Of a DNA stretch of 11,892 bases, positions 1 to 8,098 are shown piece after piece. The translations under genes and the position numbers were made by a program. Positions within the stretch are counted from its first letter, which is position 1. The number at the start of each line of letters is the position of its first letter. The notes below the pieces were generated by a model. It was not told the origin of the DNA and searched no databases. It saw only the letters and a program-made list of their open reading frames with translations. This DNA is from Candidatus Peregrinibacteria bacterium (GTDB lineage Bacteria; Patescibacteriota; Gracilibacteria; UBA1369), in contig JADLFY010000106.1 of the NCBI GenBank assembly GCA_020849575.1, positions 1 through 11,892 of the forward strand. Direction: 5' to 3'.

Positions 1-145
1 CTTCACGGTCGGAGAGCTGATCACGGTTGGTTACTTTATTGAGACGCAAAGCAATTTTTTTGATACGTAAAGCTTCAGGAGAGAGCTGATTTCCTTTGCT
101 TTTGGCGATTTTGTGCTGATGTGATTCAAATGGTAATGCTTTCAT
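1..145 (-). CDS. Hypothetical protein, N-terminal part (cut by window edge)
   Basis: An open frame starts at an ATG on the minus strand (145-143) and runs off the left edge after 48 codons. It begins MKALPFESHQHKIAKSKGNQ and continues with a basic, helix-prone stretch (SPEALRIKKIALRLNKV). There is no signal peptide or membrane segment in the visible part, so a cytosolic protein is likely. The start lies only 7 bases after the TAA of the amidase/SpoIID gene, and no promoter or terminator separates them, so the two are probably co-transcribed. No Shine-Dalgarno precedes the ATG (leader TTAAAACCAAC). I do not recognise the family. The tight spacing and clean start support a real gene, but the function is unknown. 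Confidence 0.6.
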   Translation of the reverse strand, partial: MKALPFESHQHKIAKSKGNQLSPEALRIKKIALRLNKVTNRDQLSDRE

Positions 146-152
146 GTTGGTT

Positions 153-3100
153 TTAATAAGCAGCCTGAGTTACTTCAGTGCCCTGATAATAATATTTAAT
201 AATTTCCTGATAAGTTTTACCCATTTGCGCGAGGGCGGTAGCACCACAACCAGAGAGACCCACACCATGTCCGGCAAAAGCAGTGGATTTACAATAGGAA
301 TCATCAACACTGGTCAGGAATGGCGTATCGGTCCAACCCCATTTATCTTTGGCAGCAATAGTTTTTTTGCCATCGGATTTGCTGAAATAAGGAGTTTTAA
401 TCAATTTACCCTGATAGGTGACATATTGTCCGGCGGTTTCAGCGGCGAGATTGGCGGTTTTGGCTGATCTGGCTTCGAAAGCATAACCAAGATATTTTTG
501 TGAATAATTTGGATCATCATTTAAATCAAAAGGTGCACCGGGGAATTTCTTGGCCACGTCCATATAGAAACGGGCATAGGTACGGGCAATTACCATGATG
601 GTTTTGATTTTATTATCAGGTTCGCTGGAACTTTCTTCGGCAATACCACGGAGGTAATCTTCCAGGGCCAATTCATTAACCACATGCAATTCTTTATCAT
701 AAATCAAAACTTCAAGAGTGCCACGGAATTGATTGTTATTGGCTTTGTCTCCCCAGGTATTACGTCTTTCCCAGTTTTCAATTCTCATAATGACATTGCG
801 ATTGGCCGGTACAAATCTGGGGCGGCCGCCAATAGTCCAGGTTTTGCCATTTCCAGTGACTTTAAAAGTATCATTGGTATATTCAACCACTACCATCTGG
901 TCAGCGCTAAAATCAGCTTTTTTGGTGCTTCCTTCATAAAGAGAGAATTTACCAGTGGCAGAGATAGTAGCTGGATTGCCACGATAAGCTAAATCAACTC
1001 TGATGGGTCTGGGTACAGACTTAGTATCCAGTTTGGTGGTAGCAATGTTAACATTTGATCCGCCGGCTGCAGGAGTGCTTGTAGCAGCGGTTTTGACCGG
1101 AGTAGTTTCCACTTCTCCTTCGAATTCAGGAGTGACTAATTTATCAGAATTACCAACTTTGACCTGAACAAAAGAGTTATGATTGCTCATCCACTGAATT
1201 CCTTCCACTACTGGAGTAAAGTATTCTTTGTAAATACCGTCTTTTTCAGGAACTTTGATATTGAAATTGAAGGTAGCAACCTGACCACTTTGCACCAGAT
1301 CTTCTTTCATACCAGCTAAACGGTTGGATGGTACAGAAAGCAAAGCATTTTTGTGATCCTGAGGTTTATCAGCACCGAGCATGACTTTATTGTTTCCTGA
1401 TTTTTGCCAAGGGGCAGTACCTTTGTTGCGGAGTCTGACAGTTACGCCGACTGTGTCCCCTTTCTTGAATTCAGTTTTACTGTAAATAATACTGATCAGT
1501 TCATAATCGTATTTGGCTTTTGGTTTGGGACTGGCAATTTGTAAGCCAAAACTAAGGGAACGTTCAATGGTTTTGGTGTTGATAACAGGCTGAATTTCAA
1601 TCAAGCTGGAACCACTGGTAGATTTGGCATTAGCCAATATTTTGATTTGGACAGTGGAGCCTGGTTGAATCTCCTGGCCCACTATACTGGATAAAATTTC
1701 CTGGGAATTTTTCAGGAAAGTCTGGGCATTGGCAGTATTGCGGATACGGAAATAGGTGTCAGCCGGCCAGGCTTTTTTGCCGGTGTTTTTGATACTAAGA
1801 GTAAAGGTTTTTTTGCCATTTGGATCGATGGACACAATGGGAGCCGAACCACTGGCCCAGCCCATATCATAGTCTACCTGAATGTTGGTGCTGGTTTTCT
1901 GTGAATTAGTACTGGCTTTAGCTAATTTTCTGATTACCGGCAACATGGCATAGAGTTTGTCGCCTGGACAGGAAGTGGACATGATATCACGATGGCCCAT
2001 TATATTAGGGAAATTTTCTCCACGGAATAAACTGGCCCCTTCTGTATCAATGTTATAAAGCTGGGCTTTTTCTTTGATTAAAGCAGTCAGAGAGTTAACT
2101 ACGGCTTCGGGTGGATCCTGATCCTGGAAATTACCCAGGATGGCAATACCAATTGAGCCGTGATTGCCTCTGCCTGCATGTGCTCCAACTACCATTTCTC
2201 CACCAAAACGTCCTTCATAAATATTACCCTGCTGATCAATAATATAGTTGTAACCTATATCACCCCAGCCTTTGGACTTGGTATGCCAGACATAGATGTC
2301 ACGAATGGCTTTTTTGGGATCGTCGAGGTCTTTGGTAGTCGCGGTGTGATGAACAATGATTTTCTTGATGGACTCTGGATAACTAAGTGGCCAGGTTAAT
2401 AAATTGCCTTTATCATCAGTAGTTATTCTTTTACTTTCTTTCAATTCAGCGGCGAATTTGGTGTAATAATCGTCTTCCAGTTTAACCAGATCTGGTTCTT
2501 TGGTATCGTCGCTGGGAGTGTAGAGACGAAGACTTTCATCGGCACCCCATTCACTTCGGGAAATAATTTTTAATTTGTTGGCATCATTAACAACGGGAGT
2601 GCGTTTAATTGGTTTGGTAGTTTTGACAGTAGTCTTGGCAGGATTTAACAATGGCTCGGCTGCTGCAACTAAACTAGTGGTGCTGGCAATTTTGGGAGTA
2701 CCAATAATTTTTCCGGCATCAAAATCTTCCGGTAAAAATTCATCATTTTCATTGTGCAGACTTTCATTAAGCAAATTAGTACGATCCTGAGGAGTTCCTC
2801 CATTAATAAATGTGAAAGCCAAATCATCCAAAACCGGCGTTTCACTGGTTACTACGGAATTTAAAGTAATTCTATATTGATAACCATCAGCGAGATTGGT
2901 AGTTAAAAAAGAGGAAACATTCTGATGATCCAGATCATATTTTTCATCTATAACCGGTTCCATGGGATACCAGTCTGAATATTTACCAGCACTTTTTAAA
3001 CGGATTTCCAAAAGCAAACTGGTTCCTGTAGGCAAAGACTGTTTCCAAGTGGCACCAACTGAAGAAAATTCAATGGGGGCAGTTTTTTCCGGAGAGAGAT

Positions 3101-3266
3101 AAGGAACCTTTGGTTCATAAACCTTCGGAGCATCAGCTGAAACACGTGTATAAAACGGTTCTACCGGTTTGGTAGAAACACGGATCTTTTCCTGGGCAAA
3201 AACGGCATTGGTAGAGAAAGCCAAAATGGCAGTGAGGAAAGCTAATTGGGCAATTTTTTTGAACAT
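153..3266 (-). CDS. Secreted N-acetylmuramoyl-L-alanine amidase (PGRP/Amidase_2) fused to a SpoIID/LytB domain
   Basis: A 1037-residue exported cell-wall hydrolase. Residues 1-24 form a signal peptide ending VFA before QEK. Residues 60-155 look like a beta-rich module. Residues 236-450 are a PGRP/Amidase_2 domain, which in this family cuts the muramoyl-alanine bond of peptidoglycan. It shows SRSEWGAD, VHHT (H306), GWGDIGYNY (Y339), MGHRD (H425) and TSCPGD (C433), so the zinc ligands and the catalytic tyrosine are present. About 55 residues are inserted between SRSEWGAD and VHHT. Two Ig/NBR1-like modules follow (about 463-577 and 585-705). After a Thr/Ala/Pro-rich linker, residues 757-1037 are SpoIID/LytB-like: LEDYLRGIAEE, ARTYA, YFSKSDGKKT, GHGVGLSGCGA and YYQGTEV. 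In sporulators SpoIID is a lytic transglycosylase; E877 aligns best with its catalytic Glu. The two activities are known from the families; their cooperation here is inferred. No spore genes are nearby, so a role in growth, division or wall remodelling is more likely. Confidence 0.9.
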   Translation of the reverse strand: MFKKIAQLAFLTAILAFSTNAVFAQEKIRVSTKPVEPFYTRVSADAPKVYEPKVPYLSPEKTAPIEFSSVGATWKQSLPTGTSLLLEIRLKSAGKYSDWYPMEPVIDEKYDLDHQNVSSFLTTNLADGYQYRITLNSVVTSETPVLDDLAFTFINGGTPQDRTNLLNESLHNENDEFLPEDFDAGKIIGTPKIASTTSLVAAAEPLLNPAKTTVKTTKPIKRTPVVNDANKLKIISRSEWGADESLRLYTPSDDTKEPDLVKLEDDYYTKFAAELKESKRITTDDKGNLLTWPLSYPESIKKIIVHHTATTKDLDDPKKAIRDIYVWHTKSKGWGDIGYNYIIDQQGNIYEGRFGGEMVVGAHAGRGNHGSIGIAILGNFQDQDPPEAVVNSLTALIKEKAQLYNIDTEGASLFRGENFPNIMGHRDIMSTSCPGDKLYAMLPVIRKLAKASTNSQKTSTNIQVDYDMGWASGSAPIVSIDPNGKKTFTLSIKNTGKKAWPADTYFRIRNTANAQTFLKNSQEILSSIVGQEIQPGSTVQIKILANAKSTSGSSLIEIQPVINTKTIERSLSFGLQIASPKPKAKYDYELISIIYSKTEFKKGDTVGVTVRLRNKGTAPWQKSGNNKVMLGADKPQDHKNALLSVPSNRLAGMKEDLVQSGQVATFNFNIKVPEKDGIYKEYFTPVVEGIQWMSNHNSFVQVKVGNSDKLVTPEFEGEVETTPVKTAATSTPAAGGSNVNIATTKLDTKSVPRPIRVDLAYRGNPATISATGKFSLYEGSTKKADFSADQMVVVEYTNDTFKVTGNGKTWTIGGRPRFVPANRNVIMRIENWERRNTWGDKANNNQFRGTLEVLIYDKELHVVNELALEDYLRGIAEESSSEPDNKIKTIMVIARTYARFYMDVAKKFPGAPFDLNDDPNYSQKYLGYAFEARSAKTANLAAETAGQYVTYQGKLIKTPYFSKSDGKKTIAAKDKWGWTDTPFLTSVDDSYCKSTAFAGHGVGLSGCGATALAQMGKTYQEIIKYYYQGTEVTQAAY

Positions 3267-3293
3267 GGGCTCTGCACATTTATATATTTATAA

Positions 3294-3302
3294 ATTATAA
3301 CA
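3294..3302 (-). promoter_or_regulatory. Extended -10 promoter of the amidase/SpoIID gene
   Basis: Read on the minus strand, this is TGTTATAAT, a perfect -10 hexamer with the upstream TGn of extended -10 promoters. A -35 at 17-bp spacing is poor (TTATAA). The predicted transcript start near 3287 leaves a leader of about 20 bases to the ATG at 3266. The leader contains no Shine-Dalgarno. A near copy (TGTTATAAA) lies about 22 bases upstream. Confidence 0.55.
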
Positions 3303-3382
3303 TTTTTTGAAGGATTTTATAACATGCCAGGGGGACTTTACGCTTGACGTGAGCCAACATGTGTTAAAGTAGGCTTAACAAA

Positions 3383-3409
3383 AAAGCCCCGCGCAGAGCG
3401 CGGGGCTTT
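3383..3409 (-). terminator. Rho-independent terminator of the S-layer-like gene
   Basis: A perfect 12-bp inverted repeat (AAAGCCCCGCGC / GCGCGGGGCTTT) surrounds a 3-base loop. On the minus strand it is followed by a T run (GGGGCTTTTTTGTT). It lies 18 bases past the stop codon of the gene ending at 3428. The plus-strand side has only three Ts, so it acts on leftward transcription. It separates the S-layer-like gene from the amidase gene, which has its own promoter. Confidence 0.9.
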
Positions 3410-3427
3410 GGTCAACTTAAGTTGGAT

Positions 3428-6400
3428 TTAACGTTCGAGGAGAGATGGGTTGCTTTGGATAGCGTCCTTGAATCTGGCAAGGAATCTAGCCATGTCGGCT
3501 CTAGTAGCATAATCCTGGAGAGTGCTTTCGCTGAATTCATTTCTGGAAATCAGATCGAATTCGATACCGAAAGCTACTGCATTGTACATCCATACTCGGT
3601 TAGGATCATTCTTATAGGCTAGAGTGAAGCTTGGCATTTCGCTGTCGCTAACTGATGGAGTATATTGAATGATTGAGCTAAAGCCCTGTTCAAATAGAGC
3701 GAAAAGCTCGATGAATTTGATTCTGGACAAAGGAGCCAGAGTAACTTCAGCTTTGTTTTCTGGATTTACACGGCCACGAAGAATTCCGCTGGCATAGACT
3801 GTTTTGAAATCAGTCATTTCCTGGCTGGAAGCAGTGGCGATATCACTGGAATCCTGTAAATCTCTATACCAGCCGGAATCAAGGTTTTTGATTCTGATAC
3901 GGGCATTGAGGTTCTTTTCAGTAATTACTTCTGAAAGGATTCTTTGTACAGCCAAGGCAGTTGTATAACGAACCTGTGGAGTATCAGCAGGCTGATCTAC
4001 TTTGAATACTGTTGATTCACCCTGAGTACTGACCAGACCCTGAAGATCTTTACAGTATGAGCTGTTTGGACCACCAGCGAGATAGAAAGTCTTATCACCT
4101 ACCACACATGCTTCGCTGGAAGGTTGAGCTGGAGTAGTAGTGGTGGTTGTAGTAACTACCGGAGTTGTAGAAGGTGCAGGAGTTTGTACAACTGGAGTTT
4201 GAACCGGAGCATCTTTTAATTGAAGGCTATAAGAAGCTACAACTGATTTGTATGGAGTTACTTTATCTTTGGCAATACCTCTGACTTCTACTGTATAGTT
4301 TTGTCCCCATAGATAGTCTGAACCAAGATTTACTTTGCTAAGATCATTGCTGAACTTGAAGCTGGCATTACTTTGACCATCCAAAACAGGAGAGAGAGTA
4401 ATAAATTTGTTGAGAATTTCATAGCTGGTAGCACCCGGGTTGTTGTCGAAAATAATATTTTCACCACCCTTGAGGTTTTTGGCGCTGTCTTTTACTTCAA
4501 CTCTAAGACCTGAAGTATCCTGATCAAGTCCCAAAGCCTGAAGATCAGCTGTACAGAAATTACTATCAATCAAACTTAATTTGGTTGCACCATCACGTGC
4601 TTCCAGATTAGTACTTTGATTAGCGATTAAGGCTGCTTTGTCATAGACCAAGGTAGTTGGTGAGAAAGCAATGCTGGTGACCGGACTACAGTCTTTAGGA
4701 AGGCTCATTACGCTCAGACCAGAGGCTTTCTGATCGGCTAAATTGGCAGTAACTGTTGCTGGATCAGCCAATTTGAAGCTTTCCAGATAGTATTTCACAC
4801 TGGCACCATCCTTCAAGGCTTTACGGCCGTTTTCATTAACTTTATAGAATTTGCTGGCCAATAATTTGAAGCTAGTAGTTTTTCCATTTGGCATGGAAAT
4901 ATTGAGACCAGAGAAAATAATTTTACCCTTGTCATCGAAAGATACTTTTGAGCCTGGGTTTGAATCGAGATAATATTCATTTGCCAAAGTGTGAGTTGCC
5001 ACACCAGCAGAAGAGTCTTTTCCGATTTCAAAATCACCATTACCGTCAGCTTTGATTAAAGATGAATAAACCAGATCGGTTAATACCTGGTCAGCACCAC
5101 TGATATTTCTAGCCGAAACGTTGATTACTTCTTTATCAACGTCACCACCGCCGAGAGACTGATCGCCAGGACCACTGACAATAGCTGTGATACCGGCAGG
5201 TTTAACGCTTTGAGATGGAACTAATTCAATATTTACTGAATTGGTGAAAACCTTTGGAGAAATTTCCAATCTCACGGTGTATTTTTCACCATATTGAAGT
5301 GTACCAATTCCACCACCAATATCGAGATGGCTGAAATCAAATTGCATTTTACCTGCACCGAGTTTGATAAAATCATTGAGAATGACATTGTTTTGGCCAG
5401 GAACCAGATCCTGTTCAGTCAGAACAGATGGGTCGCTGTCTTTTGTTACCTTGAAGTGATAATTAGCATTTTTGGTAATACCAAGTAATTCCATACTAAT
5501 TTTACAGATGTTGGAACTAACAGGAAGCTCTACCCCGTCATTTACACCCACAATATTTACTGACTGCTTGATATTGGCAGCATCATTTTCTTTGTAAGTT
5601 ACAGCTGTATCTTTAAACTGGAAAGCATCAACATCACTACAAGTATTGTTGGTAATCAAAACATCAAATTCTGCATCGAGAGTAGCACCATTCATGAATT
5701 GAACATGGTAGGCACCGTTTGGATATGCAGAATAATTAATTTTATAAGTACCAGTAGCAAGGTCCTTGAGTACAACAATGTTGTTGGGAACCTCTGCGTG
5801 AGCTGCTGGAATCCATGATGTTGGTTTGAGCTTCAGCGTGCTGTCGTTACCTGTTCTGGTGTTGTTGGTATTGCTGTCTTTGGTATTGTTATCTTTGGAA
5901 GTGTCACTATCTTTGGCAGGCATTTCATAAGTCGCAGTATAGTTAGCTTCGTAAGTTACCGGTTGCTGATAAGGTTGAGCGTTATACTGAAGAGTGTTTA
6001 CTGCGTTATATTCTACTGTGTTGCTGGTATTAGCATTGTAAGTAGCAGTATTTTGGAGTTGAGCCGCTTCAACAGTATTGGCGGCTGGAGCAGCAACCTG
6101 ATTGTATTGAGCAGACATTTCCAATTGAGCTTGTTCCAGCTGGGCATTCGATCTGACATTGGACTGGTCAATCATCTGAGCCGGAGCCATTTGTACAGTG
6201 TTATCCTTGGGAGTCAAAACAGTGTTGGCGGCTGGAGCGGCTGCCTGAACAGCATCAGTTACTTTGAATTCGACCTCACCAGGAAGACTATATTTTTCGA
6301 TAACAGCCTGATCAAAAGTCATGACGTTATCTTTCATGGTTAAACCTCCATTGGCAGTGTACTGTTTGTTGACGGAGATATTTTTGGAAACGCCATTCAC

Positions 6401-6571
6401 TACTACTGATCCGAGTTGGGTATCAGGAGGTAAAGTCTGGCCGCTCATAGTCAGCTTAGCAACAGATCCACTGAAGAAATTACCAACATTGTTGGTAGAT
6501 GCCAGTATGACCACCGCTGCGAGGGCGACCACTCCGAGGCCCCCCAGAAGCCATTTATTTGCATTTTTCAT
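3428..6571 (-). CDS. Exported S-layer-like surface protein with SLH-like C-terminus
   Basis: A 1047-residue protein. Residues 7-24 are a hydrophobic export/anchor segment (LLGGLGVVALAAVVILA). Residues 107-245 are a low-complexity A/N/T/Q/Y-rich region with repeats (AAPAANTV twice; several YNA/YEA units). The centre has two related beta-rich units, about 311-450 and 628-785, each starting at a Cys and carrying SN-x-C exactly 45 residues later, with a different domain between them (about 460-620). A Pro/Thr linker (about 790-820) with seven consecutive Thr follows. Residues 865-1040 resemble degenerate SLH repeats: YASGILRGRVNPENK, then WMYNAVAFGIEF and TRADMARFLARF. SLH domains tie surface proteins to wall polymers in other bacteria; that role here is inferred. 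A consensus promoter and strong terminator fit an abundant single-gene product. It could instead be an adhesin-like surface protein. The ATG has no Shine-Dalgarno. Confidence 0.75.
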   Translation of the reverse strand: MKNANKWLLGGLGVVALAAVVILASTNNVGNFFSGSVAKLTMSGQTLPPDTQLGSVVVNGVSKNISVNKQYTANGGLTMKDNVMTFDQAVIEKYSLPGEVEFKVTDAVQAAAPAANTVLTPKDNTVQMAPAQMIDQSNVRSNAQLEQAQLEMSAQYNQVAAPAANTVEAAQLQNTATYNANTSNTVEYNAVNTLQYNAQPYQQPVTYEANYTATYEMPAKDSDTSKDNNTKDSNTNNTRTGNDSTLKLKPTSWIPAAHAEVPNNIVVLKDLATGTYKINYSAYPNGAYHVQFMNGATLDAEFDVLITNNTCSDVDAFQFKDTAVTYKENDAANIKQSVNIVGVNDGVELPVSSNICKISMELLGITKNANYHFKVTKDSDPSVLTEQDLVPGQNNVILNDFIKLGAGKMQFDFSHLDIGGGIGTLQYGEKYTVRLEISPKVFTNSVNIELVPSQSVKPAGITAIVSGPGDQSLGGGDVDKEVINVSARNISGADQVLTDLVYSSLIKADGNGDFEIGKDSSAGVATHTLANEYYLDSNPGSKVSFDDKGKIIFSGLNISMPNGKTTSFKLLASKFYKVNENGRKALKDGASVKYYLESFKLADPATVTANLADQKASGLSVMSLPKDCSPVTSIAFSPTTLVYDKAALIANQSTNLEARDGATKLSLIDSNFCTADLQALGLDQDTSGLRVEVKDSAKNLKGGENIIFDNNPGATSYEILNKFITLSPVLDGQSNASFKFSNDLSKVNLGSDYLWGQNYTVEVRGIAKDKVTPYKSVVASYSLQLKDAPVQTPVVQTPAPSTTPVVTTTTTTTPAQPSSEACVVGDKTFYLAGGPNSSYCKDLQGLVSTQGESTVFKVDQPADTPQVRYTTALAVQRILSEVITEKNLNARIRIKNLDSGWYRDLQDSSDIATASSQEMTDFKTVYASGILRGRVNPENKAEVTLAPLSRIKFIELFALFEQGFSSIIQYTPSVSDSEMPSFTLAYKNDPNRVWMYNAVAFGIEFDLISRNEFSESTLQDYATRADMARFLARFKDAIQSNPSLLER
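6071..6238 (-). repeat. In-frame direct repeat within the S-layer-like gene
   Basis: Two 21-base copies (6071-6091 and 6218-6238) differ at one base. They lie 147 bases (49 codons) apart and encode AAPAANTV in both places. They belong to the low-complexity stalk-like region of the S-layer-like protein and mark internal duplication. Confidence 0.7.
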
Positions 6572-6608
6572 ATTTGTTTTTGATTTATGGATATAATTAA
6601 ATCTTTAT

Positions 6609-6638
6609 ATTGTACACTATTTTTGCCAGTTTTGTCAA
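6609..6638 (-). promoter_or_regulatory. Strong sigma-70-type promoter of the S-layer-like gene
   Basis: On the minus strand a perfect -35 TTGACA (6638-6633) is followed after 18 bases by TACAAT (6614-6609), five of six matches to the -10 consensus. The predicted start near 6602 gives a leader of about 30 bases that is A/T-rich and lacks a Shine-Dalgarno. It is the best promoter match in the window, as expected for an abundant surface protein. Confidence 0.8.
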
Positions 6639-6675
6639 AGGTCGGAAGGGTTTAGCTGACTTTGATCAGTTTTGC

Positions 6676-6703
6676 TTGATTTCGGCTTATTTACAGGTAT
6701 ATT
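6676..6703 (+). promoter_or_regulatory. Possible promoter of the unrecognised gene at 6783
   Basis: TTGATT (6676-6681) and TATATT (6698-6703) are spaced 16 bases apart on the plus strand. They would place the start near 6710, with a leader of about 70 bases. The hexamers are only partial matches, and AT-rich sequence gives such hits by chance. This is the best candidate I see in the 211-base divergent gap 6572-6782. Confidence 0.25.
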
Positions 6704-6718
6704 TGTCTTGCAAGTGCC

Positions 6719-6734
6719 AAGAGAGGGGTCTCTT
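6719..6734 (+). repeat. Short inverted repeat in the leader of the 6783 gene
   Basis: AAGAGA and TCTCTT pair perfectly around a GGGG loop. There is no T run after it, so it is not a standard terminator. It could be a small leader hairpin or a protein site; it may also be chance. Confidence 0.35.
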
Positions 6735-6782
6735 AAAGGCTATTTTCATTTCAGCAAATTATCTAAACGATATTCTTGATAT

Positions 6783-8072
6783 ATGGCGATTGGCTATAGT
6801 GTGAAGTTCAGAAAAATGAACTTTTCCAGAAAAGTTCTAATTGAAAAAGAAGGCGAGGTTGTTTTTGACCGGAAGTATTTAAGACTCAAAGGCAAAGGCG
6901 CCAATGATCATGGAGTGATTGTAAATTTCACTGATATTAAGGAAGTAAAAACTGATAAGGACATTTTTATTTTCAATACATTTGCCAAAGAAACTTTTGA
7001 ATTAAGCAAATTTGGTGGAGCAATGGAAAATTTTCTGGAGGATTTTTACAGAATCAAGAATGAGTATTTTGCCGAAAATATGTTCATGAAAGAAGGCATG
7101 TTAAACAGAGAATTTGACTGCCAGATCGAAATAACCAACAGCTATGGTAAATCCATAACCATCGGGAAAACCATGCTGCAATTTTATGAACAAAGCATGG
7201 TTTTTATTCCGAAATGTTCAGATGTATTTATGGTGAATCTGAATTTCATGAAGCACCATGAATTCGATGAGGACAGCTACCAGCTTCAGATAGAAACAGA
7301 TAGTGGAACAAAAATTTTTGTCTCAAAGCTGGGTTCTAATTTTGAGGATGCCAGGGAATGTCTGGAAGGTTGTCTGGAAAAAATGTATCAGAGAGTTTTA
7401 AATCAATGGAATCAGGTTTTGACCGGGTTTTCGCTACAGGTACTACTAAAACTGGCCTATGCAATTAAGGATGGTAAGGCGGTCAGTATGGCGGCATTGA
7501 AAAAAATTGATCCGGCTTTACCGTTAAAAATTATGGAATTGGCTTTCAAAGACAATCCAGAATTGGAGAAAAAAATTCAATTTTTACGTTCGCTGGATAA
7601 AGATGAAAAATTGTATGTAGGTTTTTCATTAAAAAATTCTGCCGATGGAAGAGATATAATAGTGCGGGCAGGGTTTCTGGCAGCTCTTCCAAATATGAAT
7701 ACGATTGCGCTCGGTATAAGCAATAATCCGGATGATAAAAGAGTGTTTTTCTTCAGGATAGTGATGGAACAGGGCATTGCTGCCGACAAGCTGGAAGGAA
7801 AAGTACTGGAAATAAATCAATGTATGGTGTTGTTTGACTATGATCTGAGTCCCCTGCTCAAAGATAAAAATGAATTAAGAAAAACCAAATATCGTGTGGC
7901 GATTTTGCGCATGGCTTTTTTGCGTTTATTCCGGAGATCATTACTGGGTTACAGTCAGGCCTTTGATCTGGAGAGATTCAAGGATGATTCCAATCGTTTC
8001 TTTGCCCAGGCAAGTGTCATGAAGAAGCCAGTTTTAAGGCATAGACAACTGTTTAAACCTACTTTGAAATAA
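6783..8072 (+). CDS. Unrecognised cytosolic protein, possible tandem PH-like segments
   Basis: A 429-residue protein without signal peptide or clear membrane helix. I do not recognise the family. Residues about 13-95 and 115-205 each show alternating beta-strand patterns ending in an amphipathic helix ([36 protein letters not shown]). This resembles two PH/GRAM-like units, judged from pattern only. Residues 210-270 look helical; 275-350 are again strand-rich; 365-392 are strongly basic ([10 protein letters not shown]). The ATG at 6783 is the first in frame. Another at 6816 (MNFSRKV) would remove 11 residues and is an equally good start, since neither has a Shine-Dalgarno. It is transcribed away from the S-layer-like gene and toward thioredoxin, with no functional link visible. 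Confidence 0.8.
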   Translation: MAIGYSVKFRKMNFSRKVLIEKEGEVVFDRKYLRLKGKGANDHGVIVNFTDIKEVKTDKDIFIFNTFAKETFELSKFGGAMENFLEDFYRIKNEYFAENMFMKEGMLNREFDCQIEITNSYGKSITIGKTMLQFYEQSMVFIPKCSDVFMVNLNFMKHHEFDEDSYQLQIETDSGTKIFVSKLGSNFEDARECLEGCLEKMYQRVLNQWNQVLTGFSLQVLLKLAYAIKDGKAVSMAALKKIDPALPLKIMELAFKDNPELEKKIQFLRSLDKDEKLYVGFSLKNSADGRDIIVRAGFLAALPNMNTIALGISNNPDDKRVFFFRIVMEQGIAADKLEGKVLEINQCMVLFDYDLSPLLKDKNELRKTKYRVAILRMAFLRLFRRSLLGYSQAFDLERFKDDSNRFFAQASVMKKPVLRHRQLFKPTLK

Positions 8073-8076
8073 GTAG
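8059..8076 (+). terminator. Weak hairpin at the 3' end of the 6783 gene
   Basis: CTACTT and AAGTAG pair around a 6-base loop, overlap the TAA stop and are followed by AAATTTTTGG. The stem is short and AU-rich, so at best it is a weak terminator. Thioredoxin has its own promoter candidate just downstream. Confidence 0.25.
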
Positions 8077-8098
8077 AAATTTTTGGAAGCCGGTTTTT

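Noticed and set aside
144..467. 107-residue plus-strand ORF opposite the amidase/SpoIID gene
   Set aside because: It lies wholly antisense to well-conserved SpoIID coding sequence, has no start context and no recognisable domain.
153..3266. TGA read as glycine (code 25)
   Set aside because: No in-frame TGA occurs in any of the long genes, and glycine is encoded by GGN throughout, so there is no need for recoding.
3344..3371. Plus-strand promoter-like TTGACG with TAAAGT, possibly for a small RNA ending at the hairpin 3383-3409
   Set aside because: The spacing is about 15 bases, the hairpin has only three Ts on this strand, and the hairpin is fully explained as the leftward terminator.
5963..6343. 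126-residue plus-strand ORF opposite the S-layer-like gene
   Set aside because: It is the antisense shadow of the low-complexity repeat region; skewed codon content keeps the opposite frame open.
3428..6571. CRISPR or tandem-repeat array in the region of repeated GTT/GTA and GGAGCAG words
   Set aside because: The repeats are imperfect, in frame and encode a low-complexity protein segment; there are no regular spacers.
6610..6804. 64-residue plus-strand ORF in the divergent gap
   Set aside because: It overlaps the promoter of the S-layer-like gene and the start of the 6783 gene, and its composition looks random.
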